From NCBI RefSeq assembly GCF_016907555.1, contig NZ_JAFBCE010000001.1, forward strand, positions 682,001 through 746,000: a DNA stretch of 64,000 nt, read 5' to 3'. This DNA comes from Microbacterium laevaniformans. GTDB lineage: Bacteria > Actinomycetota > Actinomycetes > Actinomycetales > Microbacteriaceae. Position numbers and translations under genes: made by a program. Under the pieces are notes generated by a model. It did not search any database, was not told the origin of the DNA, and worked only from the letters and a program-made list of their open reading frames with translations. Below, in pieces: positions 34,982-43,400 of the stretch; position 1 is the stretch's first letter, and the number at the start of each line of letters is the position of its first letter.

Positions 34982-35604
34982 GGGTGTTCGGCGGGCACGT
35001 CGCCCCGGCGGATCCACGGCGGCCCGAGGGGGACGATGTGGCGGCCCATCGTGCGCCAGGCGAACTTGTCCACGAGCATGTAGAACGCCAGCGCCGACGC
35101 GCCGATCAGCAGCCATGCTCCGACGGTGCCCAGCGTCGCCGCGCCGGCAAAGGCGGCGACCGCTTCCAGTGCCAGGCCTCCCGCCACGAGCAGCAGTGTC
35201 AGGGGCAGTGCCGAATTGTGAGTGGCGCCGGCGAAGGTGAACCCGAGCGCGAGCACCGCGAACATCATCGAGAACAGGGGGCGCGCCGGGCCCGACACCT
35301 CGAAGAATCCGAGCTCCCCGCCGAGGAGGAATCCGGGCATGCAGATCCAGTACCACCCGAAGGCGTTGTAGACGATGAAATGGAAGTCGTCGCCGACGAA
35401 GTAGGAGAGCATTCCCGCGATCACCTGGACGACACCCCCGAACACCGCGCCCACCCAGAACACCGCGCTCTCGTTCTGCACACCCAGATGCGCCAGCTGA
35501 GCGGTGAGGGTCGCGATCACGAACCCCAGCAGGCCGATCAGACCGGGGTCGGCGCGCCGCGGCTCCGGGACCACGTGTGCGCGGGCGGGGACTGTGGCAT
35601 CCAT
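34978..35604 (-). CDS. GPR1/FUN34/YaaH (SatP-like) acetate/succinate transporter family protein
   Basis: A 208-residue protein with six membrane helices. The opening DPGLIGLLGFVIATLTAQLAHLG corresponds to the family's NPAPLGLxxF helix, and FGGVVQVIAGMLSYFVGDDFHFIVYNAFGWYWI to its conserved second-third helix region. Family members carry acetate, succinate or ammonium. ATG 35604 lies six bases past CATACT; the longer frame is antisense to nusA. It heads an operon with the DUF1206 gene. Identity of the substrate is an inference. Confidence 0.8.
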   Translation of the reverse strand: MDATVPARAHVVPEPRRADPGLIGLLGFVIATLTAQLAHLGVQNESAVFWVGAVFGGVVQVIAGMLSYFVGDDFHFIVYNAFGWYWICMPGFLLGGELGFFEVSGPARPLFSMMFAVLALGFTFAGATHNSALPLTLLLVAGGLALEAVAAFAGAATLGTVGAWLLIGASALAFYMLVDKFAWRTMGRHIVPLGPPWIRRGDVPAEHP

Positions 35605-35610
35605 TCCGTC

Positions 35611-35616
35611 AGTATG
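35611..35616 (-). promoter_or_regulatory. -10 box CATACT, leaderless promoter of the SatP-like gene
   Basis: CATACT on the minus strand, six bases before ATG 35604. Confidence 0.45.
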
Positions 35617-35651
35617 CACGGCCGCGGAGTCCGCCAGCGGAGGCCATCGGG

Positions 35652-35657
35652 TAAAAT
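35652..35657 (+). promoter_or_regulatory. -10 box TAAAAT, promoter of the nusA operon
   Basis: TAAAAT seven bases before a GTG at 35665, about 59 bases before the nusA start. Confidence 0.6.
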
Positions 35658-35664
35658 CGGCCGG

Positions 35665-35700
35665 GTGACCGAGGGTGACCTCGCGTCGAGAGCTGAATAG
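35665..35700 (+). CDS. Possible 11-residue leader ORF before nusA
   Basis: GTG 35665 to TAG 35700 encodes MTEGDLASRAE. It begins right where the TAAAAT promoter should start transcription and ends five bases short of the end of the nusA GGGAGG site, so its translation would feed directly into nusA. It may be a leader peptide, or just what is left where rimP is expected. Confidence 0.35.
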   Translation: MTEGDLASRAE

Positions 35701-35710
35701 GGAGGCACCT

Positions 35711-36697
35711 GTGGACATCGATCTGGGACTGCTACGGACGGTCGAGCGCGAGAAGGAGATCCCGTTCGACGAACTGGTCGGGATCATCGAGCAGGCGATT
35801 CTCACCGCCTACGCCAAGCACACCTCTCCAGACGGGGAGCTTCCCGAGGGCGCACGTGCGCTCCTGGACCGCAAGACCGGTCACGTCGCCGTCTACATTC
35901 CCCTGCGCGACGAGGACGGCGCGATCATCGGCGAGGAGGAGTCGACGCCCGAGGACTTCGGCCGCATCGCCGCCTACGCCGCCAAGCAGGTGATCGGCCA
36001 GCGTCTGCGTGACATCGCCGATGACGCCATCCTGGGCGAGTTCCGGGGCAAGGAGGGCGACATCGTCGCCGGTGTGATCCAGCAGGGGCCCAACCCCCGC
36101 ATGGTCCACGTCGACCTCGGCACCGTCGAGGCCATCCTTCCGCCCGAGGAGCAGGTCGCCGGTGAGCAGTACGCCCATGGCTCACGTCTGCGCGTCTACG
36201 TGACGTCGGTGTCGAAGGGCACCAAGGGTCCGCAGATCACCGTCTCGCGCACCCACCCCGGCCTTGTCCGCAAGCTCTTCGCCCTCGAGGTGCCGGAGAT
36301 CGCGTCGGGGCTCGTGGAGATCACCTCTCTCGCACGTGAGGCCGGCCATCGCACCAAGGTCGCGGTCACGGCCAAGGATCCGGCGATCAACGCCAAGGGC
36401 GCCTGCATCGGCGAGCTCGGACGACGCGTGCGCGCCGTCACCGAAGAGCTGGGCGGCGAGAAGATCGACATCGTCGACTACGACCCGGAGCTCGCGAAGT
36501 TCGTCGCCAACGCCCTGTCGCCCGCCAAGGTCACGTCCAGCTTCGTGCTGGACGCCGGCACCAAGGCGGTGCGCGCGCTCGTTCCCGATTATCAGCTGTC
36601 GCTCGCCATCGGCAAGGAGGGTCAGAACGCCCGCCTGGCCGCGAAGCTCACCGGCGCCAAGATCGACATCCAGCCCGACTCGATCCTCGAGTCGTGA
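35711..36697 (+). CDS. nusA: Transcription termination/antitermination factor NusA
   Basis: A 328-residue RNA polymerase-binding factor that controls pausing, termination and antitermination. The N-terminal polymerase-binding domain (about 1-105) begins MDIDLGLLRTVEREKEIPFDELVGIIEQAI in the family pattern, then an S1 domain (EGDIVAGVIQQGPNPRMVHVDLGTVEAILPPEEQV) and two KH domains (GACIGELGRRVRAVTEEL and LAIGKEGQNARLAAKLTG). It lacks the C-terminal acidic repeats of E. coli NusA, as usual in actinobacteria. GTG 35711 has GGGAGG five bases upstream. It heads nusA-rnpM-infB-rbfA; the customary rimP before nusA is missing. Confidence 0.95.
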   Translation: MDIDLGLLRTVEREKEIPFDELVGIIEQAILTAYAKHTSPDGELPEGARALLDRKTGHVAVYIPLRDEDGAIIGEEESTPEDFGRIAAYAAKQVIGQRLRDIADDAILGEFRGKEGDIVAGVIQQGPNPRMVHVDLGTVEAILPPEEQVAGEQYAHGSRLRVYVTSVSKGTKGPQITVSRTHPGLVRKLFALEVPEIASGLVEITSLAREAGHRTKVAVTAKDPAINAKGACIGELGRRVRAVTEELGGEKIDIVDYDPELAKFVANALSPAKVTSSFVLDAGTKAVRALVPDYQLSLAIGKEGQNARLAAKLTGAKIDIQPDSILES

Positions 36698-36766
36698 CCG
36701 AGAGATCCGGCCCGGCTGCTCGCTCTCGCCCCGCATCGCAATCTCCGCGTGGCGAGTGGGGGTAAG

Positions 36767-37018
36767 ATGGATCCTGTTCGAACGTGCGTGGGATGCCGCG
36801 CGCGCGTCTCCCGGTCCAGCCTCCTGAGGGTGGTGGACAGGGGCGGTGTCCTCGTCGCCGACGAGAAAGCCGTCCTCCCCGGGCGAGGTGCGTGGGTGCA
36901 TGACACGGATGCGTGTGTGGATGCCGCGATCCGGCGCCGCGCCTTCGGACGAGCACTGCGTGTGTCGGGACCACTCGACACGCAGACCTTTCAGAACACC
37001 CACCAGCGAAACGGCTGA
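36767..37018 (+). CDS. rnpM: RNase P modulator RnpM / YlxR family (DUF448)
   Basis: An 83-residue basic protein of the YlxR fold, usually found between nusA and infB and recently shown in Bacillus to bind RNase P RNA. The signature RTCVGCRARVSRSSLLRVV (about 5-23) and PGRGAWVHDTDACVDAAIRRRAFGRALR are present. ATG 36767 is preferred (GGGGG a few bases upstream); GTG 36749 in the same frame would add six residues. It follows nusA by 69 bases and precedes infB by 92 bases. Confidence 0.88.
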   Translation: MDPVRTCVGCRARVSRSSLLRVVDRGGVLVADEKAVLPGRGAWVHDTDACVDAAIRRRAFGRALRVSGPLDTQTFQNTHQRNG

Positions 37019-37110
37019 ACGGCTATGGACACAAAGTGAACGGCTCGAAATGAGACCCGTCCGCAAGTAACGGTCTGCCCTGTCCGGGGGAGACCTCAGA
37101 CAGGAGAATT

Positions 37111-39858
37111 GTGGCAAACCCACGCGTGCACGAGATCGCTTCGGAGATCGGCGTCGACAGTAAAGTCGCCCTCGCGAAGCTGAAGGAGCTCGGCGAATAC
37201 GTCAAGAGCCCCTCATCGACCATTGCGCCCCCGGTGGCGCGCAAGCTCCGCGCGGCCCTCGAGGCCGAGGGTGCAGCGAAGAAGCCGGCGGACTCCGCTG
37301 CCGCCCCGGCGGCGGGCGCGGCTCCCAAGGCCCCCACGCCGGGCGCTCGCCCGGCGGCGCGTCCCGGACCGGCGAAGCCCGCCGCACCGGCCACGCCCGC
37401 CGCGGCCGCCACGCCGGCTCCCGCGACGCCGGCGGCTCCCGCCGCTCCGGCTGCTCCCGCGGCCGCTGAGGCGGCACCCGCCGCACCGGCGACCCCTGGT
37501 GCCAGCACCCCGCAGGCACCGCGTCCGGGCGGTGCACCGCGACCGGGCAACAACCCCTTCTCGTCCGCGCAGGGCATGGGGCAGCGCCCCGCCGGCCCGC
37601 GTCCCGGCAACAACCCCTTCGCGTCCGCGCAGGGCATGGGCCAGCGCCCGACGCCGGGCAACATCCCGCGTCCGCAGGCCCCTCGCCCCGGCGCGCCGCG
37701 TCCGGGTGCCCCGCGTCCCGGTGGCGCCGGTCGGCCCGGCGGCGGTGGCCGTCCGGGTGCACCGTTCCAACAGCGTCCCGGTGGTCCGGGTCGTCCCGGT
37801 GGTGCCGGTGGATTCCAGCGCCCCGGCGGCACGGGCGGACCGGGAGCTCCCGGCGGTTTCGCGGGTCGTCCGGCCGGTGGCGGCGGTCGTGGCCGTGGTC
37901 CCGGCGGCGGCACCGCTGGTGCCTTCGGTAAGGGTGGCGGCAAGAGCAAGCAGCGTAAGTCGCGTCGTGCGAAGCGGCAGGAATTCGAGATGCGGTCGGC
38001 GCCCGTCGTCGGCGGCGTCAACGTCCAGAAGGGCAACGGCGAGATCATTCGCCTGCGCCGCGGTGCATCCATCGCCGACTTCGCGGACAAGCTCGAGGCC
38101 CTGCGCGGTTACACCGTGCAGCCCGGAACGCTCGTGACGATCCTCTTCAACCTGGGCGAGATGGCCACGGCGACGGAGTCGCTCGATGAGGCCACCTTCG
38201 AGGTGCTCGGTGCCGAGCTCGGTTACAAGATCCAGATGGTCTCGCCCGAGGACGAGGACAAGGAGCTCCTCGAGGGCTTCGGTCTCGACCTGGAGGCCGA
38301 ACTGGCGGCGGAGAGCGAGGACGACCTCGAGATCCGTCCTCCGGTGGTGACCGTCATGGGCCACGTCGACCACGGTAAGACGCGACTGCTCGACGCGATC
38401 CGCCAGACCAACGTGGTCGCGGGCGAAGCCGGTGGCATCACCCAGCACATCGGTGCCTACCAGGTGTGGACCGAGCACGAAGGCATCGAGCGCGCCATCA
38501 CCTTCATCGACACCCCCGGTCACGAGGCGTTCACCGCCATGCGTGCCCGTGGTGCGCAGGTCACCGACATCGCGATCCTCGTGGTCGCCGCCGACGACGG
38601 CATCATGCCGCAGACGGTGGAAGCCCTCAACCACGCGCAGGCCGCAGGCGTGCCGATCGTGGTCGCGGTGAACAAGGTCGACAAGCCCGACGCGAACCCC
38701 GCGAAGGTGCGCCAGCAGCTCACCGAGTACGGGCTGGTCGCCGAGGAGTACGGCGGGGACGTCATGTTCGTCGACGTGTCGGCGCGTCAGGGCACGAACA
38801 TCCAGGCGCTTCTGGATGCCGTCCTGCTGACGGCCGACGCCGGGCTCGACCTCACGGCGAACCCGAACAAGGCCGCCCGCGGTGTCGCGATCGAAGCGAA
38901 GCTCGACAAGGGCCGCGGTTCGGTGGCGACGGTGCTCATCCAGTCCGGGACGCTCCGCGTCGGCGATGCGATCGTGGCGGGAACGGCCTACGGTCGCGTC
39001 CGCGCCATGATCGACGAGAACGGCGACGCGGTCGACGAGGCCTACCCCTCGCGTCCCGTCCAGGTGCAGGGTCTGAACTCGGTGCCCCGCGCCGGCGACG
39101 TCTTCATCGTCACCGAGGAGGACCGCCTGGCTCGCCAGATCGCCGAGAAGCGCGAGGCCGCCGAGCGCAACGCTCAGCTGGCCAAGGCCCGCAAGCGCAT
39201 CTCGCTCGAGGACTTCACCCGTGCTCTCGAAGAGGGCAAGGTCGAGTCGCTCAACCTCATCATCAAGGGCGACGTCTCCGGTGCCGTCGAGGCGCTGGAA
39301 GAGTCGCTGCTGAAGATCGAGGTCGACGACAGCGTCCAGCTGCGCATCATCCACCGCGGCGTCGGCGCGATCACCGAGTCGGACATCAACCTCGCCACGA
39401 TCGACAACGCGATCGTGATCGGCTTCAACGTCCGTCCCGACACCAAGGCCCGCGAGCGTGCCGCCCGCGAGGGCGTGGACGTGCGCTTCTACTCGGTCAT
39501 CTACAACGCGATCGACGACGTCGAGCAGTCGCTCAAGGGCCTGCTCAAGCCGGAGTTCGAAGAGGTGCAGTCGGGTGTCGCCGAGATCCGCGAGGTGTTC
39601 CGCTCCTCGAAGTTCGGCAACATCGCCGGTGTCATCGTGCGCTCGGGAACGATCACGCGCAATGCCAAGGCTCGCGTCATCCGCGACGGCGTCGTGGTGG
39701 CCGACGGCCTGGCCATCGAGTCGCTGCGCCGCTTCAAGGACGACGTCACCGAGGTCCGCACCGACTTCGAGGCCGGTATCGGACTGGGCAAGTACAACGA
39801 CATCCAGGTCGGCGACGAGATCGAGACGACCGAGATGGTGGAGAAGCCGCGAGGCTGA
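37111..39858 (+). CDS. infB: Translation initiation factor IF-2
   Basis: A 915-residue GTPase that brings initiator tRNA to the 30S subunit. Residues 1-50 form the small IF2N domain ([32 protein letters not shown]); about 50-290 is a low-complexity Ala/Pro then Gly/Pro/Arg-rich linker typical of actinobacteria, with two copies of the [15 protein letters not shown] unit. The second IF2N segment and the GTPase follow: G1 GHVDHGKT (417-424), G3 DTPGHE (about 466), G4 NKVD (about 521). The C-terminal fMet-tRNA domain is complete. The GTG start has AGGAG at the right distance. Confidence 0.97.
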   Translation: MANPRVHEIASEIGVDSKVALAKLKELGEYVKSPSSTIAPPVARKLRAALEAEGAAKKPADSAAAPAAGAAPKAPTPGARPAARPGPAKPAAPATPAAAATPAPATPAAPAAPAAPAAAEAAPAAPATPGASTPQAPRPGGAPRPGNNPFSSAQGMGQRPAGPRPGNNPFASAQGMGQRPTPGNIPRPQAPRPGAPRPGAPRPGGAGRPGGGGRPGAPFQQRPGGPGRPGGAGGFQRPGGTGGPGAPGGFAGRPAGGGGRGRGPGGGTAGAFGKGGGKSKQRKSRRAKRQEFEMRSAPVVGGVNVQKGNGEIIRLRRGASIADFADKLEALRGYTVQPGTLVTILFNLGEMATATESLDEATFEVLGAELGYKIQMVSPEDEDKELLEGFGLDLEAELAAESEDDLEIRPPVVTVMGHVDHGKTRLLDAIRQTNVVAGEAGGITQHIGAYQVWTEHEGIERAITFIDTPGHEAFTAMRARGAQVTDIAILVVAADDGIMPQTVEALNHAQAAGVPIVVAVNKVDKPDANPAKVRQQLTEYGLVAEEYGGDVMFVDVSARQGTNIQALLDAVLLTADAGLDLTANPNKAARGVAIEAKLDKGRGSVATVLIQSGTLRVGDAIVAGTAYGRVRAMIDENGDAVDEAYPSRPVQVQGLNSVPRAGDVFIVTEEDRLARQIAEKREAAERNAQLAKARKRISLEDFTRALEEGKVESLNLIIKGDVSGAVEALEESLLKIEVDDSVQLRIIHRGVGAITESDINLATIDNAIVIGFNVRPDTKARERAAREGVDVRFYSVIYNAIDDVEQSLKGLLKPEFEEVQSGVAEIREVFRSSKFGNIAGVIVRSGTITRNAKARVIRDGVVVADGLAIESLRRFKDDVTEVRTDFEAGIGLGKYNDIQVGDEIETTEMVEKPRG
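37540..37920 (+). repeat. infB: Low-complexity Gly/Pro/Arg coding repeats in infB
   Basis: Two copies of a unit coding PGNNPF(S/A)SAQGMGQRP at 37546-37656, then runs of CGTCCCGGTGGT-like units to about 37920; the source of long spurious ORFs in other frames. Confidence 0.75.
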
Positions 39859-39893
39859 TCCTCCCTCCTTGGCTGCGGCTGCGCCGGTCGCGC

Positions 39894-39935
39894 CGCGGAG
39901 GCAAGAGCGGGGCCCCTACCCCGATTGCCTCCGCG
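39894..39935 (+). terminator. Hairpin between infB and rbfA
   Basis: An 11-bp stem CGCGGAGGCAA/TTGCCTCCGCG (39894-39904 with 39925-39935) enclosing a further GGGG/CCCC pairing. No U-tract; it may attenuate or process the operon mRNA rather than end it. Confidence 0.45.
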
Positions 39936-40004
39936 ACGCGGCCGGGTCCGCCTTTGCCGTGACTGCGGTGCAGCCGCATTGCTGTGGTGTGAAGGGAAGA
40001 GAAG

Positions 40005-40439
40005 ATGTCGAACGAACGGCAGGCGAGACTCGCCGACCGCATCCGCGTGCTCATCGCCGAGCGGCTCGAGAAGGGGCTGCGCGACCCGCGCCTCGGCTTC
40101 GTGACGATCACCGACGTGCGCGTCACGGGCGACCTGCAGCACGCTTCGGTGTTCTACACGGTGTACGGCGACGACCAGGCGCGCGAGGACTCCGCCGCTG
40201 CGCTCAAGGCCGCGACCGGCATGCTGCGCAGCGAGGTGGGCAAGCGTCTCGGCATCCGTCTCACCCCGTCGCTGGAGTTCATCCCCGACGCGCTTCCCGA
40301 GAACGCGGGACACATCGCGCAGCTGCTGCGCGAAGCGCAGGAGCGCGATGCGGCCGTGGCAGGACTTGCGGCCGGGGCCGCGTACGCGGGTGATGCCGAC
40401 CCGTACGTCAAGCCGCGTGAGGACGACGACGAGGACTGA
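40005..40439 (+). CDS. rbfA: 30S ribosome-binding factor A
   Basis: A 144-residue KH-fold protein that binds the 30S precursor and helps mature the 5' end of 16S rRNA. The family pattern RQARLADRIRVLIAERLEKGLRDPRLGFVTITDVRVTGDLQHASVFYTVYG is clear, as is KRLGIRLTPSLEFIPD. An acidic tail (REDDDED) follows. ATG 40005 lies after GAAGGGAAGAGAAG. It is last in the nusA-rnpM-infB-rbfA operon; mutY beyond is convergent, with only 10 bases between the stops, and truB, the usual next gene, follows mutY at 41.6 kb. Confidence 0.95.
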   Translation: MSNERQARLADRIRVLIAERLEKGLRDPRLGFVTITDVRVTGDLQHASVFYTVYGDDQAREDSAAALKAATGMLRSEVGKRLGIRLTPSLEFIPDALPENAGHIAQLLREAQERDAAVAGLAAGAAYAGDADPYVKPREDDDED

Positions 40440-40449
40440 GCCTCACCGC

Positions 40450-41316
40450 TCACTGCGGCAGGCGCAGGTTGCCGTCGACGACCTCGACGAGTCCGTCGAC
40501 GATGAGCGAGTCGATCGCACGATCACGTTGCGCGGGAGTCGGCCAGTCGGCGGCGACGTCGTCGGCGGGCAGCGCATGTGACGGCGCCGCCCGCAGGGCG
40601 TGCAGCACCGCTCCGCGCGCCTGACGGTCGCTGCCCTCGTAGGCAGCCTGCTTGCGGCGCAGATCGCCGGTGTCGGGGTAGCCCGCGGCGCGCCAGGCGC
40701 AGAGCGCGGAGATCGGACACACGTCGCATCGCGCTGCACGCGCGGTGCACACGAGCGCGCCGAGCTCCATCATGGCGGCGTTCACGATCGCGGCATCCTG
40801 ATCGTCGCGCGGAAGCAGCGCCGTCATCGCCGCCAGATCACCGCGAGCCGGCGGTCCCGGCTGAGAGCGTCCGTCGACGGCCCGCGCGATGACGCGCCGG
40901 GTGTTCGTGTCGACCACCGGGTGACGCTCGCCGTAGGCGAACACGGCCACGGCACGCGCCGTGTAGTCGCCGATGCCCGTCAGGGCGAGAAGGGCCTCGA
41001 CCTCACGCGGCACGACCCCGTCGTGACGGTCGCGGATCTCCACCGCGGCGCGGTGCAGCCACAGCGCCCGCCGCGGGTAGCCGAGGTTCGCCCACTGTGC
41101 GACGGCCGCGGCGGGCGGATCGGCGGCCAGAGCCGTGGGTGTCGGCCAGCGCGTCAGCCAGGCTTCGAGCAGCGGGATGACGCGTGCCACCGGCGTCTGC
41201 TGCAACATGAACTCGCTCACCAGCACACCCCAGGCCCCGAACCCCTCCGCGCGCCAGGGCAGATCGCGGGCGTTGTCGCGGTACCAGGCGATGAGCGGCG
41301 TCGCGAGGTCGGGCAT
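40450..41316 (-). CDS. mutY: A/G-specific adenine DNA glycosylase
   Basis: A 288-residue base-excision repair enzyme that removes adenine mispaired with 8-oxoguanine. The substrate-binding motif EFMLQQTPVARVIP (about 35-48), the helix-hairpin-helix LLALTGIGDYTARAVAVFAYG with the following catalytic Asp in PVVDTNTRRV, and the [4Fe-4S] motif C-x6-C-x2-C-x5-C (CTARAARCDVCPISALC) are all intact. It lacks the C-terminal MutT-like 8-oxoG domain, so it is the short actinobacterial form. ATG 41316 lies six bases past TAGGCT. Confidence 0.94.
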   Translation of the reverse strand: MPDLATPLIAWYRDNARDLPWRAEGFGAWGVLVSEFMLQQTPVARVIPLLEAWLTRWPTPTALAADPPAAAVAQWANLGYPRRALWLHRAAVEIRDRHDGVVPREVEALLALTGIGDYTARAVAVFAYGERHPVVDTNTRRVIARAVDGRSQPGPPARGDLAAMTALLPRDDQDAAIVNAAMMELGALVCTARAARCDVCPISALCAWRAAGYPDTGDLRRKQAAYEGSDRQARGAVLHALRAAPSHALPADDVAADWPTPAQRDRAIDSLIVDGLVEVVDGNLRLPQ

Positions 41317-41322
41317 CGCACC

Positions 41323-41328
41323 AGCCTA
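41323..41328 (-). promoter_or_regulatory. -10 box TAGGCT, leaderless promoter of mutY
   Basis: TAGGCT on the minus strand, six bases before ATG 41316. In the 250-base gap from here to truB I see no further feature beyond the truB -10. Confidence 0.6.
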
Positions 41329-41555
41329 CGGTCGCCGACGCGTTGCGTATTCAGTCTCCGCACGATCGCGGCATCCGCGCTCCCGCGACTTCTCGACGAT
41401 CCGCACTCTGCCGCGGCAGCGCGGACTGAACACGGAACAGGCCGGACGGCAGGGGAGAAGAGGCGAGGCAGACGGGGCCACAGCGTGACGCGGGGCCACC
41501 CTGTGATGTGGGCCGTTGCGGTGCGCGCAGACACGGCGAGATGTGGCGCCGCGCC

Positions 41556-41561
41556 TAGGCT
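41556..41561 (+). promoter_or_regulatory. -10 box TAGGCT, leaderless promoter of truB
   Basis: TAGGCT six bases before ATG 41568. Confidence 0.6.
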
Positions 41562-41567
41562 GGAGCA

Positions 41568-42485
41568 ATGCCCGCTTCTCTGCTTGCTGCCCCCAACGGC
41601 GTCCTCCTCGTGGACAAGCCGCAGGCGATCACGAGCCACGACGTGGTCGCACGGGCGCGCCGCGCCCTGAACACCCGCAAGATCGGACACGCCGGCACGC
41701 TCGACCCGATGGCCACCGGGCTGCTCATCCTGGGGGTCGGACCGGCGACCCGGCTGCTCACCTTCATCGTCGGGCTCGGCAAGACGTACGAGGCCACCGT
41801 GCTGCTGGGCGTTGCGACCGACTCCGACGACGCGGACGGCATCGAGACCGCGTGGGCGGATGCCGAGGCCCTCGCGGCCGTGACCGACGAGCGCATCGCC
41901 GCCGGCATCGCGGCGCTCACGGGCGAGATCGATCAGGTTCCGAGCACCGTGTCGGCGATCAAGGTCGCCGGCAGACGCGCCTACGACCTCGCCCGAGCGG
42001 GAGAGAGCGTCGAGCTGGCAGCCCGCCGGGTGACGGTCGATCGTTTCGACATCGTCCGCCGCCGCGACACCGCCGAGGGGCGCATCGAACTCGACGTCGT
42101 CGTCGATTGTTCCAGCGGCACGTACATCCGCGCCCTGGCGCGCGATCTCGGCGCCGCTCTGGGAGTCGGCGGCCACCTGACGGCGCTGCGGCGCACGCGC
42201 ATCGGCGCGTTCGAGGTGCGCGACGCCGTCTCCGAGATCGCTGCGGACGCGCCGCTGCTGTCGCCGGCGCAGGTCGCGGCATCCGTGCTCGGTGCCCTCC
42301 CCGTCACTGCGGACGAAGCGCGCGACCTCCGCCACGGCAAGTGTCTGGTCGGCGCGGCACCGCGGCTGGAGGGGGCGATGTCACCGACGCCGGCGGCGAT
42401 CGATCCCGACGGCCGGCTCGTCGGGATCGTCGAGCGACGCGGTGCCGACATCAAGAGCACGATGAACATGGCGGAGGACGCATGA
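41568..42485 (+). CDS. truB: tRNA pseudouridine(55) synthase
   Basis: A 305-residue enzyme that isomerises U55 in the T-loop of tRNAs. Motif I GVLLVDKPQAITSHDVVARARR, the catalytic Asp in KIGHAGTLDPMATGLLILGVG, the YEATVLLGVATDSDDADG motif and the YIRALARDLGAALGVGGHLTALRRTRIGAF region are intact; a short C-terminal domain follows. ATG 41568 is six bases past TAGGCT. Its stop overlaps the ATG of a small membrane protein (ATGA). Confidence 0.95.
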   Translation: MPASLLAAPNGVLLVDKPQAITSHDVVARARRALNTRKIGHAGTLDPMATGLLILGVGPATRLLTFIVGLGKTYEATVLLGVATDSDDADGIETAWADAEALAAVTDERIAAGIAALTGEIDQVPSTVSAIKVAGRRAYDLARAGESVELAARRVTVDRFDIVRRRDTAEGRIELDVVVDCSSGTYIRALARDLGAALGVGGHLTALRRTRIGAFEVRDAVSEIAADAPLLSPAQVAASVLGALPVTADEARDLRHGKCLVGAAPRLEGAMSPTPAAIDPDGRLVGIVERRGADIKSTMNMAEDA

Positions 42486-42850
42486 TCGAGTGGTTCGCCA
42501 TCGTGCAGGTCGCCGTCGCCGTCGTGGCGGGACTCGTCGCGATCATCCTCGGACTCGCCGGCCGTCGACCGAGCGATCTCACTGTCGGCGCGATGGCGCT
42601 GATCCTGCTGCTCCTGCTCGCCCAGGTGGTCATCGCGATCGTCGCCCCCCTCGTCGGCAACCCGCCGGCCGGCAGTGCGCTGGAGTTCTGGGTCTACCTC
42701 GTCTCGGCCGTGCTCATCCCCCCGGCATCCGTCATCTGGGCGCTCATAGAACGCAGCCGCTGGAGCACGGTGATCATGGGCATCGCTGCGTTGTCGGTCG
42801 CGGTCATGGTGTGGCGCATGCAGGTCATCTGGACCACCGCGGGCATGTGA
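42482..42850 (+). CDS. Small membrane protein, unknown function
   Basis: A 122-residue protein with four predicted membrane helices (about 4-26, 36-57, 68-87 and 95-112) and short loops; only the motif LAGRRPSDLTVGAM separates helices one and two. Start ATG overlaps the truB stop (ATGA), so it is coupled to truB. Similar small proteins are commonly found between truB and ribF in this family of bacteria, but I know of no function. No cysteine pair or histidine cluster suggests a cofactor. Confidence 0.75.
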   Translation: MIEWFAIVQVAVAVVAGLVAIILGLAGRRPSDLTVGAMALILLLLLAQVVIAIVAPLVGNPPAGSALEFWVYLVSAVLIPPASVIWALIERSRWSTVIMGIAALSVAVMVWRMQVIWTTAGM

Positions 42851-42878
42851 GTCCGCCGCTGCCGCGGAGGCGGGCGCC

Positions 42879-42884
42879 TATCAT
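42879..42884 (+). promoter_or_regulatory. -10 box TATCAT, promoter before the 168-residue membrane gene
   Basis: TATCAT nine bases before ATG 42894. Confidence 0.45.
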
Positions 42885-42893
42885 TGACAGGTC

Positions 42894-43400
42894 ATGACTG
42901 CGCCACACACCGACGCCGCCGCCTCGACCCGGATGACGGGAATCGGGCGCGTGCTCGTCGTCGTCTACGCGGTCATGGCGCTGGCGGCAACCGGACGCTC
43001 GTTCGTTCAGATCGTGCAGGACTTCGCCGCCGCGCCGCTGGCGTACACCCTGTCGGCGGCGGCGGCCGTCGTCTACGTGCTCGCTACCGTTGCCCTCGTC
43101 AAGTCGGACAGCCGCCGGTGGTACCTCGTGGCCTGGGTGGCGATCTGCTTCGAGCTGGCAGGCGTGCTCATCGTCGGAACGCTCAGCCTCACGCATCCCG
43201 AGCTCTTCCTCCACGACGCGACCGTCTGGTCCGGCTATGGCTTCGGCTACTTCTGGGTGCCGCTCGTGCTGCCGTTCGTCGGTCTGTGGTGGCTGCGCAG
43301 CGGAGGCCGCGAGCGCGCCGAAGAGGTGGATGCCGCGGCAGCCGCGTGCGACGAGGCGGGCCTTGGCGCCGCGCGCACCGAGGGGAGCTCCAGCTGGTGA
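42894..43400 (+). CDS. Membrane protein, unknown function, coupled to ribF
   Basis: A 168-residue protein with four membrane helices (about 16-36, 48-70, 76-100 and 115-137), then a soluble Ala/Glu-rich tail. The segment FLHDATVWSGYGFGYFWVPLVLP precedes the last helix. I recognise it only as a conserved actinobacterial hypothetical often next to ribF. The stop overlaps the GTG start of ribF (GTGA). The ATG is nine bases from a TATCAT box without a clear ribosome-binding site. Confidence 0.72.
   Translation: MTAPHTDAAASTRMTGIGRVLVVVYAVMALAATGRSFVQIVQDFAAAPLAYTLSAAAAVVYVLATVALVKSDSRRWYLVAWVAICFELAGVLIVGTLSLTHPELFLHDATVWSGYGFGYFWVPLVLPFVGLWWLRSGGRERAEEVDAAAAACDEAGLGAARTEGSSSW

Noticed and set aside
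37213..39354. A 713-codon minus-strand frame opposite infB
   Set aside because: Shadow of infB; repeats of Gly/Arg/Thr come from the linker repeats.
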